Assembly (NCBI RefSeq): GCF_900103715.1
Contig: NZ_FNHL01000005.1
Span: 1-64,000 of the forward strand
Length of the DNA stretch: 64,000 nt
Direction of reading: 5' to 3'
From: Halogranum gelatinilyticum
GTDB taxonomy: Archaea > Halobacteriota > Halobacteria > Halobacteriales > Haloferacaceae
The notes beneath the pieces were generated by a model. The model searched no databases, was not told the DNA's origin, and saw only the letters and a program-made list of their open reading frames with translations. Numbering within the stretch: position 1 is the stretch's first letter; each line of letters starts with the position of its first letter. The translations under genes and the position numbers were made by a program. Shown piece by piece: positions 22,467 to 29,490 of the stretch.

Positions 22467-23930
22467 TTATACAGGAGAGTCGGTTTGAAATTCGAATCGC
22501 GCACCGCCGTGAGTCCCCTCGGCAATCGACACCGACCACCCTTCGGATTCAGCGGCTTGTTCAACGCTTTTCAATCCGATACCAGTGCCGCCGTCTTTCG
22601 TCGAGTGTTGCCAGTCGAAGACTGCCTTTCGTGTATCTACCGGGATTCCGGGCCCATCGTCTTCGACGAAAAATCCGGCATCCTCGGTGAGTCGTCCGAC
22701 ACTGACCGTTACAGCCTGCCGGCCATGTTCGATCGAGTTCCGAAAGAGGTTCGTCAACAGGCGCTCGAGGCGACCTTCGTCTGCCGTGACGACGAGTCCC
22801 GGTTCGATCTCGGGATCCGTTCCACGAGGGTTCACGCGCTGCCAAATGTCCGCTGCGATGGCTGAGAGTTCGACCTCAGTAGTCTCGCGTGAATCACTGT
22901 TCTCCCGAGAGATAGCGAGCACATCCTTGATTACGTGGTCGATTCGGGTAACGGCATCAGAGATTGCGTCGAGATGTCGCTCTCGGTCACCATCGTCAAC
23001 GCCGTTCCGGAGGTGACCGACATGCCCTTGGGCTACCTGAACCGGATTTTGTAGGTCATGGGATAGCACGCCCGCGAACTCGTTCAACCGTTCCTTCTGG
23101 ATCGACAGCTTCCGATCGAACTCCCGCCGCTCCGTAATATCACGGAGCACTGAGAGGTGCTTCCCGTCCATTATATTTGCACTCGCCGCGTATTCGGCGA
23201 CGACTACTGTACCGTCCGGGCGTTCAACGGGAAAGACCCCTCGCTCGGTCCTTTCCTCTTTAAACGAATCCCACGCGGTGTCGAAGTTGAAGTCATCATC
23301 GGTGAAATCCGCCGCGGTCTTCCCGAGGAGGTCATCCTCCGAGCGATCGAACAGGTCACAGGCGGCGGAATTGACGTCCACGTACGTGCCGTCGTCGTCG
23401 GCAATAATCATCGCGTCCGACGCCTCCTTGAAGACGGCCTGGAAACGGGCGCGTTCGTCCTGTAGGTCCTGTTCGGTGCGGTACTGTTCCACGGCGTTGA
23501 GAACACGATTTGCGAGCACGGCGTATTGGTCCGTTCCGCTTTCTTTCTGCATGTACTCCGTGACGCCCATCGAGATTGCCTCGCTCGCAATCTCCTCGCT
23601 CCCTTTCCCTGTATTGAGGATGAAAGGAACCGACGGGTCCTGCTCGCGAATCTCTTCGAGAAAGTCAAGCCCGGTCAGGTTCGGCATATCGAAATCGCTC
23701 ACGATTGCATCGACGTCATGCTCTTCGAAGTACGCGAGCGCCTCAGTCACTCGTTCTTCTGGCACGCCGGTGATGCTGCCATGTGCCTGTTCAAGAAAGG
23801 TACCCACCAGCTCTGCTAATCCTGGTTCATCGTCTACGCACAGGACACAGACTGAGGACGATTCAGAGATTGTCGGGTGCGATGACATTCTCTTCTTGTT
23901 GGAGGGAGGAGAGTCATTGTCGGCCATCAC
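22467..23930 (-). CDS. Hybrid sensor histidine kinase (receiver-PAS-HisKA-HATPase)
   Basis: The 487-residue soluble protein has a CheY-like receiver at residues ~25-145 (VCVLCVDDEPGLAEL, DAIVSDFDMP, TGKGSEE). A PAS domain follows at ~160-270 (FQAVFKEASDAMIIADDDGT), then a HisKA helix with LSHDLQNPVQ and a HATPase (LFRNSIEHG, VEDDGPGIP, GGTGIGLK). This is a standard halobacterial layout for cytoplasmic signal sensing. No transmembrane segment is present. The bat-type regulator at 24006 lies just upstream on the same strand and may be its output partner. The promoter is within the duplicated segment, copy B. Confidence 0.9.
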   Translation of the reverse strand: MMADNDSPPSNKKRMSSHPTISESSSVCVLCVDDEPGLAELVGTFLEQAHGSITGVPEERVTEALAYFEEHDVDAIVSDFDMPNLTGLDFLEEIREQDPSVPFILNTGKGSEEIASEAISMGVTEYMQKESGTDQYAVLANRVLNAVEQYRTEQDLQDERARFQAVFKEASDAMIIADDDGTYVDVNSAACDLFDRSEDDLLGKTAADFTDDDFNFDTAWDSFKEERTERGVFPVERPDGTVVVAEYAASANIMDGKHLSVLRDITERREFDRKLSIQKERLNEFAGVLSHDLQNPVQVAQGHVGHLRNGVDDGDRERHLDAISDAVTRIDHVIKDVLAISRENSDSRETTEVELSAIAADIWQRVNPRGTDPEIEPGLVVTADEGRLERLLTNLFRNSIEHGRQAVTVSVGRLTEDAGFFVEDDGPGIPVDTRKAVFDWQHSTKDGGTGIGLKSVEQAAESEGWSVSIAEGTHGGARFEFQTDSPV

Positions 23931-24098
23931 CGACTATTGTCGTCCAGACCGGGTGACTCTGGCCGTTTCATACACAATATGGTATTTAAGGAGCACGCGA
24001 GGAAGTCAAGAGCGCGACTCGGTGAGCGCTTGTTCGATGAGTCGGCGATTCCCTCGTCGCAGGCGGGCACCGAGGGCTTGCTGTGAAACATCGAGTTC
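23885..24098. repeat. Duplicated segment, copy B
   Basis: This is the partner of 21301-21514 and joins the kinase start region to the 3' end of the intact bat-type gene. Confidence 0.8.
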
Positions 24099-24650
24099 AA
24101 CAGCCATCTCTGCCAGCGTCGTGTCTCGCGGTGAATTGAAGTACCCGCGGTCATACGCCAGCCTCAGGGCTTCACGTTGGCCATCAGTCAGGTCCAGCTT
24201 CGCATCCAACGGGCGGAGTGCGTGGATTTCCGTCAAGGTGACCAGGACGCCGTGGTCGTGACAGTAGTCTCGAAACGCCGCGATGGCCTCTCGGCTTTCG
24301 GCGCGAAGTTCGAACGTCCACTCTTCTGCTGTCCCGATCGCTGATAAGAGGACGATTTCAGGCACGATCAAGGCGTCGAGTACGCTGTCGTACCCCGAGG
24401 TCCACTCACACCGCAACAGGTACTCCGCTTCGACGTGATCGATAGCGCGGATGTCTCGGACGCCCGGGTGCTCAGAGAACTGATCGACGATCGAATCGGA
24501 CTCCGTACCGCGGACCCAGAAGTAGGGCACCACACCGTTTTTAACCGGAATAACCCGTTCGAGTTGCACGACCACGTCTGGTAACTCAGTGAAGACGGTA
24601 CCTAAGGGGAACTCGTTAGATGGGAGTGTGAATTCGGCGACGGTAGCCAT
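24006..24650 (-). CDS. Bacterio-opsin activator (bat)-type HTH-10 regulator
   Basis: The start is ATG 24650 (MATVAEFTLPSNEFPLGTVF), giving 214 residues; the frame remains open to 24992 but that extension crosses IS-like remnants and is rejected. The C-terminal HTH_10 (LTDGQREALRLAYDRGYFNS then TLAEMAVELDVSQQALGARL) and the N-terminal GAF-like half match the haloarchaeal bat/DUF-type regulator family. It is followed by the sensor kinase on the same strand, consistent with a two-component-like pair. Confidence 0.85.
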   Translation of the reverse strand: MATVAEFTLPSNEFPLGTVFTELPDVVVQLERVIPVKNGVVPYFWVRGTESDSIVDQFSEHPGVRDIRAIDHVEAEYLLRCEWTSGYDSVLDALIVPEIVLLSAIGTAEEWTFELRAESREAIAAFRDYCHDHGVLVTLTEIHALRPLDAKLDLTDGQREALRLAYDRGYFNSPRDTTLAEMAVELDVSQQALGARLRRGNRRLIEQALTESRS

Positions 24651-25030
24651 GCAATCAGGTAGGTACTGCGTCGATAAGAGTGCGTTCTTCAATTGAGGTT
24701 GATCGTCGTAGCAACTGAATGCCGGTGATTTCGAACCAGTTCGTCGTCGATGTTTTCCTGTGACCGATACGCGCGCTGTATTCAGCACGGCCCATTTATC
24801 AACCACAGTGAAGCACGTCAATCGATTGTATGAGAACTTCTGCTTATAGAAGAGCAGCTTCGCACGCTGGGAGACCCATCCCTGGGTGCCGAATCCGGAG
24901 TAGGTACGCCGACGACACCCCTCCAGCGAGTAATCGGTGAAGGGCAGTCTAGCTTTGGCTTCGTTCAGGTTGTTAACCAACAGAAACCCCATCTCTACCG
25001 CTTGTGTTGGTTAACAGCTTCTAGTAACCC
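24651..25030. other. Intergenic region with IS scar
   Basis: About 380 nt without a convincing gene. It contains a minus-strand IS-end-like string (about 24775-24810, CTGTATTCAGCACGG) and the paired TTAACCAACA site 2. A minus-strand open frame (24651-24992) encodes unfamiliar Cys/Arg-rich sequence and may be the relic of a transposase or other gene. Confidence 0.45.
24971..25016. promoter_or_regulatory. Paired TTAACCAACA site 2
   Basis: TGTTAACCAACA (24971-24982) and its exact reverse complement (25005-25016) with a 22-nt spacer. It lies directly upstream of hairpin element 7 and the gene at 25093. Confidence 0.65.
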
Positions 25031-25061
25031 AGTTATATATTCCCCGGAAGGGGGTGCGGGG
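25031..25061 (+). promoter_or_regulatory. Leader hairpin element 7
   Basis: A TTATATATT box (25033-25041) is followed by arm CCCC (25042-25045), loop GGAAGGGGGTGC and arm GGGG (25058-25061). Here the T-rich part is a clear TATA box. The start codon is at 25093. Confidence 0.65.
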
Positions 25062-25092
25062 CGGCCAGAAGTGGCCGTTCCGGGTCCTACTC

Positions 25093-26094
25093 ATGTCGCT
25101 CGATATCAGTTCCAGCAGTAGCACCGCACGTGAGATTGACGCTGCAAAGCAAACTGACTACGTGGCGTTCCTCCATCGGGTTCCGTTCGCTCTCGACGCT
25201 TTCACACTCGGCTTCCTGCCCGGCTATCGTGAAGACTGTAGTTATCAGCAATCCCAATTTCAGGGGTTAGAGATTCCCGTCGGGATGCTCGATAACGACT
25301 TTCGAAATCCCGACCTGACTCGATACGTCGACCGGTTTTTCGAACACGAGCCGCGAGTCGGCGTCATTGGTGACGCGTACGAACCCGACGATGTCGATGA
25401 CTACGTTGCTGCCGCTCGCGAAATCCAAGCGAGTTACCCCGATGCAGAGCTCGTCATCGTACCCAAGTGCAGGGAGGTGATCGAGATGATCCCTGACGAC
25501 ATCGTACTCGGTTACTCCAGGGGCTACGCTGATCGGCTGGCCCACGAATTCTCCGAACCGACCGACTGGCGTGGCCGACGCGTCCACATCCTCGGGGGGA
25601 GCCCGCCGAAACAGCTTGACGTCATTCAGGAGTTGACCCGACCGACGCTCACGAATCACCCACCCGCAGATATCGTCGGTGTTGACTGGAACGGACTCCA
25701 TCGTGGCGCGCAGTTCGGAGAGTTCTGGACAGCTGCCGGATGGGACGACAGCGGCCGGGACGCTGACCACGTCACGGTTCGGAAGACCGTTCGTCACAGC
25801 CTTGGTCGACTCCGAGAGTTCTGGCAGGGACACGGCGTCTGGCCAGATTCGACACCGCAAGATGCCGGTCTGGATGTAGGGTACGAGGGGCCATCACCGA
25901 GTAATCTCGACGGTGCTGCCTGTACTGGATGCGGGACAAATGTCTGGAGAACCCCTCGTGGTCCCTTTGTTGCCGAGTATGATACGGGAGAGATCTGTGG
26001 ATACTGCAGCTACGACTGCTACTTCTCGCATCGCCATCGGAACAATCTCGAGGAAATAGCCGGCGAGCAGAGCGTCTACTTCCCACCGGCGTGA
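25093..26094 (+). CDS. DUF6610-like protein, possible TGT-like enzyme, with C-terminal zinc site
   Basis: The start is ATG 25093 (MSLDISSSSSTAREIDAAKQ); 333 residues. Residues ~95-240 show alternating strands and helices like a TIM barrel: RVGVIGDAYEPDDVDDYV, ELVIVPKCREVIEMIPDDIV, RVHILGGSPPKQLDVI and ADIVGVDWNGLHRGA. The order of a H-x-L-G-G-S-P strand followed by a V-D-W strand recalls tRNA-guanine transglycosylase/DpdA-type base-exchange enzymes, an inference only. The C-terminus has CTGCGTN and CGYCSYDCY Cys pairs. I recall the name DUF6610 for such haloarchaeal proteins. With the Mom-like gene and ArdC it may belong to a DNA-modification or antirestriction set. Confidence 0.5.
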   Translation: MSLDISSSSSTAREIDAAKQTDYVAFLHRVPFALDAFTLGFLPGYREDCSYQQSQFQGLEIPVGMLDNDFRNPDLTRYVDRFFEHEPRVGVIGDAYEPDDVDDYVAAAREIQASYPDAELVIVPKCREVIEMIPDDIVLGYSRGYADRLAHEFSEPTDWRGRRVHILGGSPPKQLDVIQELTRPTLTNHPPADIVGVDWNGLHRGAQFGEFWTAAGWDDSGRDADHVTVRKTVRHSLGRLREFWQGHGVWPDSTPQDAGLDVGYEGPSPSNLDGAACTGCGTNVWRTPRGPFVAEYDTGEICGYCSYDCYFSHRHRNNLEEIAGEQSVYFPPA

Positions 26095-26105
26095 CTCGGA
26101 GAGTG

Positions 26106-26135
26106 TTTTTCGAGCCCCTGAGAGGGCGAAGGCTC
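26106..26135 (+). promoter_or_regulatory. Leader hairpin element 8
   Basis: T5 (26106-26110), arm GAGCC (26112-26116), loop CCTGAGAGGGCGAA, arm GGCTC (26131-26135). It is a divergent stem sequence that still pairs. The start of the next gene is at 26158. Confidence 0.6.
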
Positions 26136-26157
26136 CATCGAGAGTCTTCATCCAGAG

Positions 26158-26514
26158 GTGAATCAAGTGAGTCAACGACAGCATGCGAACGATGTCTCGG
26201 TCGATGAGATTCCAATCGATATTTCGAACACACGGTCCGGGGAAATCGATCCAGGTGATGTTCCTGCGGAGATCGAATCCATCACTCGCGGACTGGCGAG
26301 TGAACAGCCGCCGACGAACCCACTCGTCGTTCTCAAAGCAGCTCGCTGGTGGTACATCCACGGCAAAGGTGGGTCCGATCCCGCATTCGGGTGGGCCATC
26401 GAGTGGGCGCGACACCTCGCGACAGACACACCGAGCGACGTAGAGATGTTCGACGAGTATCTCAAATACCTCGTTGCAGTCGGTTTCGCGGACGAACCAC
26501 ACGAACTCCGGTAA
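26158..26514 (+). CDS. Hypothetical protein (118 aa)
   Basis: A GTG start at 26158 is used; a second in-frame GTG is at 26167. The core, NPLVVLKAARWWYIHGKGGS then DPAFGWAIEWARHLAT and MFDEYLKYLVAVGFADEP, is helical and aromatic with no known motif. It sits between the DUF6610-like and ArdC-like genes with its own leader hairpin. Function unknown. Confidence 0.55.
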   Translation: MNQVSQRQHANDVSVDEIPIDISNTRSGEIDPGDVPAEIESITRGLASEQPPTNPLVVLKAARWWYIHGKGGSDPAFGWAIEWARHLATDTPSDVEMFDEYLKYLVAVGFADEPHELR

Positions 26515-26530
26515 CTCTCAAAGGGAGTTG

Positions 26531-26557
26531 TTTTTTGCGCCCTGAAGGGTGCGGCGC
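26531..26557 (+). promoter_or_regulatory. Leader hairpin element 9
   Basis: T6 (26531-26536), arm GCGCC (26537-26541), loop CTGAAGGGTGC (26542-26552), arm GGCGC (26553-26557). The loop differs from that of element 5 by one base while the stem is different. The start codon is at 26601. Confidence 0.75.
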
Positions 26558-26600
26558 GTTCTGAATCGATGCAGTTGCGGTAATTCGAGTCCTGAAAATC

Positions 26601-27527
26601 ATGGCTACGAGTAGTGATTCGTCGGTCTCGTTCGAGGAGACCGACACCCGGCACGACGAGATGCACAGTACCATCGAAGCGTGGATCGACGACCTCGTCG
26701 ACCACGTCGACGATGCACAAGCAAGTGAGGAGTTCCAAGAGTGGCTGGAGGTCCAGAGTCGGTTCCACGACTATTCGCACCGAAACACGCTCCTCATCAA
26801 GCTCCAGTATCCCGAGGCAACGAAGGTCGCAGGCTACAACACATGGCGGAACGACTTCGATCGGCACGTCCAGGAAGGCGAACAGGCCATCTGGATCTGG
26901 GCACCAATCATCACCAAGCGATGTCCCGAGTGTGAGAATTCGCCCAGCTACCACGAGAACATCGGTTGTGAGTACGACGAAACGTCGCCGGATGACTGGT
27001 CGAAAGGCCTCGTCGGGTTCAAACCAGCACCAGTCTTCGACGTGTCACAGACGGAAGGAGAACCGCTTCCCGAACTGGAGACAGCTGCGACGGGCGACGC
27101 CAACGACCTGATGCCAGCGCTCAAAGATGCAGCTGATGAACTCGGTGTGACGGTTCACATTGTCGATGCCGATGACTGGGAGCATGGCGACGCGAAAGGG
27201 GTCTGTAAGTATCGGAGCCTACACGACTTTCAGCCAGTCGTCGAGGCGAGGGCTCGGTCGAACCAGGCAGATCTCGCGGTCACGCTGATTCACGAGTACG
27301 CCCATGCGCTGCTCCACTTCGATATCGAAGATGAACCCGAACGGGCAAAACGCGAGGTCGAAGCAGAAGCTGTCGCGTACATAGTCGGTCGGTATTTCGG
27401 ACTCGACACGAGTGGCTCAGCGTTCTATCTCGCTGCATGGCAGGGCGATGATCCGGAGGCGATTCAAGAGCGTCTCGGTCGAATCAGTTCCACCGCTCAG
27501 GAGATTATTCGATCACTCGGGGAGTGA
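26601..27527 (+). CDS. ArdC-like antirestriction protein with zinc metallopeptidase domain
   Basis: The 308-residue protein has an N-terminal ArdC-type ssDNA-binding region (HDYSHRNTLLIKLQYPEATK, GYNTWRNDFDRHVQEGEQAI, IWIWAPI). A C-terminal ImmA/IrrE-like metallopeptidase carries H231-E-Y-A-H235 (LIHEYAHALLHF) and E255 in EAEAVAY. An insert with C108, C111 and C123 looks like a zinc knuckle particular to haloarchaeal members. ArdC of conjugative plasmids binds incoming single strands and blocks host restriction. This fits a mobile element and suggests it transfers. It is preceded by hairpin element 9. Confidence 0.82.
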   Translation: MATSSDSSVSFEETDTRHDEMHSTIEAWIDDLVDHVDDAQASEEFQEWLEVQSRFHDYSHRNTLLIKLQYPEATKVAGYNTWRNDFDRHVQEGEQAIWIWAPIITKRCPECENSPSYHENIGCEYDETSPDDWSKGLVGFKPAPVFDVSQTEGEPLPELETAATGDANDLMPALKDAADELGVTVHIVDADDWEHGDAKGVCKYRSLHDFQPVVEARARSNQADLAVTLIHEYAHALLHFDIEDEPERAKREVEAEAVAYIVGRYFGLDTSGSAFYLAAWQGDDPEAIQERLGRISSTAQEIIRSLGE

Positions 27528-27601
27528 CGCTTCGGCTAACCTCCGAACAGCACTCACAGTCGAAACTAATCGAGTGAAGACCCTGGTGCGTTGAAAGCCG
27601 G

Positions 27602-27631
27602 TTTTTCACGCCGTCGAAGGGCGACGGCGTG
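27602..27631 (+). promoter_or_regulatory. Leader hairpin element 10
   Basis: T5 (27602-27606), arm CACGCCGTCG (27607-27616), loop AAGGG, arm CGACGGCGTG (27622-27631). It is the longest perfect stem of the family (10 bp). The start codon is at 27664. Confidence 0.75.
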
Positions 27632-27663
27632 CTCGAACTCGCCACGTCGATTCAACTGAGATC

Positions 27664-28209
27664 ATGATCGAACGCACTGACATCGTCGAGACAGAGAACG
27701 GAGACGAAACAGACCACGAAGAGCGAGTATATTCACCCGATGGTGGAGTGGTAGCATCGAACCTCACTCCTGCAGCTTCGACACCTACTGAAGCTGGCCA
27801 ACAGCCCACTATTGACGAGGACCCGTCTCAAGAGACACTCGAGCCGCGCACTAAGCGAGCTCGAACCGAAGAGATGGATGTCTCGTTACTACAGAAGGGA
27901 GGAATCTACGAGGTGAAATCGGAGTCAGGGAACATCTACGAGGTCGACGTTGCGAGTGAGACGTGTACGTGTCCAGATTTCTCGAAGCGGAACCCGAGCG
28001 GTGGGTGCAAGCATCTACGGCGGACCGATCTCGAAATTCGGAGTGGGAACGTCCCTCGTCCCGATGGCCGTCTCCCTGAGACAACGGATGTAGTTGAGCA
28101 ACTCTCAACAGAGATTCGGCAGTTGAACCAGGAGATCGAAGAACGAGAGGACCGGCGACAGACACTCGCTGCTACAGTAGCGGTTATCGAGGAACTCTCG
28201 AGTCAATAG
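27664..28209 (+). CDS. SWIM zinc-finger protein
   Basis: The 181-residue protein has a SWIM motif with C101, C103, C115 and H117 (TCTCPDFSKRNPSGGCKHL), preceded by paired strands GIYEVKSESGNIYEVDV. A C-terminal coiled coil (about residues 140-178, LSTEIRQLNQEIEEREDRRQ) could dimerise it. SWIM domains bind DNA or proteins and occur in recombination and transposition factors. It has leader hairpin element 10 and is followed by paired site 3 and the DUF6788 gene. The exact role is unknown. Confidence 0.75.
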   Translation: MIERTDIVETENGDETDHEERVYSPDGGVVASNLTPAASTPTEAGQQPTIDEDPSQETLEPRTKRARTEEMDVSLLQKGGIYEVKSESGNIYEVDVASETCTCPDFSKRNPSGGCKHLRRTDLEIRSGNVPRPDGRLPETTDVVEQLSTEIRQLNQEIEEREDRRQTLAATVAVIEELSSQ

Positions 28210-28218
28210 ACGATTTGT

Positions 28219-28260
28219 TTAACCAACAATTCTAAGAGATCAGCCGACAACGTTGGTTAA
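28219..28260. promoter_or_regulatory. Paired TTAACCAAC site 3
   Basis: TTAACCAACA (28219-28228) and CGTTGGTTAA (28251-28260) with a 22-nt spacer, ending 13 nt before the start of the DUF6788 gene. The right half would overlap the transcript start or leader. Confidence 0.6.
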
Positions 28261-28273
28261 CAGAGCCTGCCCC

Positions 28274-28597
28274 ATGTCCTATTCACCACCAGACCCACCT
28301 CACGAAGTTCCAGCTGACATCGTTTCGAAGCTCGATGATCAACCTCCAGAGGTACTCCGACAAGTCGCTCGGTTCGCCGAAGAGCTCGCGGAATACCATG
28401 AGCGAGAAGCACGGCTAGCGGAAAACGAAGAGAGCAACCAGGTCGAGGAGCGGCCAGAGGACCTTCCGGACGACGTCCCCTCGAAGGCAACGATCACGGT
28501 GAAAGAGATCAACGACAACCGGTACTACTACTGGCAATGGAGAGAGGGCGAAAAGATACGTTCCAAATACAAAGGGCCGGTTGATTCGGATAACTAA
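28274..28597 (+). CDS. DUF6788-like protein (107 aa)
   Basis: The start is ATG 28274 (MSYSPPDPPHEVP). A helix LRQVARFAEELAEYHEREAR is followed by an acidic linker and a C-terminal SKATITVKEINDNRYYYWQW then REGEKIRSKYKGPV. That tail is the diagnostic part of the DUF6788 family, short haloarchaeal and viral-element proteins of unknown role. It is the last gene before the origin region. Confidence 0.65.
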   Translation: MSYSPPDPPHEVPADIVSKLDDQPPEVLRQVARFAEELAEYHEREARLAENEESNQVEERPEDLPDDVPSKATITVKEINDNRYYYWQWREGEKIRSKYKGPVDSDN

Positions 28598-28720
28598 TCC
28601 ACGTTTGTCGGTGAGACGGAGGGACGGTATTTTACTGGAAATAGTGGTGTGGTGGCTGGCAATCTCGTCTCATCAGCTCGTCGAACACGAGTAGACGTTG
28701 GTACAACTCACGGTTGGCCA

Positions 28721-28761
28721 TTAACCAACGAGCGAACAGCATTCCCCACCACGTTGGTTAG
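28721..28761. promoter_or_regulatory. Paired TTAACCAAC site 4 (in the origin region)
   Basis: TTAACCAACG (28721-28730) and CGTTGGTTA (28752-28760), spacer 21 nt. No gene starts close by, so a role in origin control or a relic promoter is possible. Confidence 0.5.
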
Positions 28762-28846
28762 CCGACCCAGAATGTCTGACGAGTGTCAGACCCCATCATT
28801 TCCACTAATACACTTACATGATGAGAGTTAATGGCTCTAGCCACCC

Positions 28847-28873
28847 ACTCTCCCCCCACTATTTCCAGTAAAG
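28847..28873 (-). repeat. Inverted ORB repeat
   Basis: Read on the minus strand it is TTTACTGGAAATAGTGGGG plus a G/A-rich tail, matching the plus-strand ORB at 29039-29065 in its first 19 bases. Confidence 0.8.
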
Positions 28874-29490
28874 CTAGTGACGAAGGTCTCCCGAACTCTC
28901 GAGTCGCTTTCTTTCACTAGAGTAAACTGCAACAGCAACCGTCCTCTAGCCCTCCTACGGACTAACTCAAACGCCATTGATATAAACTTTTCTCTAGTTT
29001 AGAGTTGCTTCTCACTAGGTGGCTCTCTTTCGTGGTGCTTTACTGGAAATAGTGGGGAGGGGGTGTTCCGTCATTCTCGTCAGCTGTTACCCTCCGCAGT
29101 CTACCGGTTCGTGTTCTGACCGAATATACTGGAAACAGTGGGGCCTATCGAGTATATAAAGAAACGTTTACTGGAAATACTGGAACCCTGTGGTCTGTCT
29201 CACTCGTGACTCGCTACCTGAAGTTACCGCGAATTACTGGAAACGACGGGGTGGGTCGGTCATCCGCGATCTGCTGTGTTTACTGGAAATAGTGGGGTGG
29301 GTTGTTCATCGAGAGTCGGGTCTTCTGTGTTCTCTCCTCGTGACAGCCAACACGACATTCTTCCAATAGACTGGAAATGGCGGGGTCGATATCGAATAGT
29401 GGAACCCACGCCCCATGGCGGTTATACTGGAAATAGCGGAAACGGTGGTCGAAACAGTTATGATTCTAGCCTGAATCAGTCGAGGACAAT

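Larger units (their letters stand above)
28598..29490. other. Replication origin region with ORB-like repeats
   Basis: There is no gene here. It contains nine ORB-type repeats of core TACTGGAAATAGTGGGG: plus-strand copies start near 28631, 29039, 29125, 29167, 29233, 29279, 29367 and 29421, and one minus-strand copy is at 28847-28873. The minus copy and the one at 29039-29065 face each other across an AT-rich stretch (TTGATATAAACTTTTC, about 28977-28992) that is the likely unwinding element. The orc1/cdc6 gene follows directly. TACTGGAAA plus G-run is the haloarchaeal Orc1 binding pattern. Confidence 0.88.

Noticed and set aside
24651-24992. N-terminal extension of the bat-type regulator
   Set aside because: The extension is basic and Cys/Arg-rich and crosses an IS-like scar; the family-like N-terminus starts at ATG 24650.
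28631-29448. Repeated TACTGGAAATAGTGG units considered as a CRISPR array
   Set aside because: Spacing is irregular, one unit is inverted, units are short with G-tails and lie beside orc1/cdc6: these are ORB repeats. No cas genes are present.
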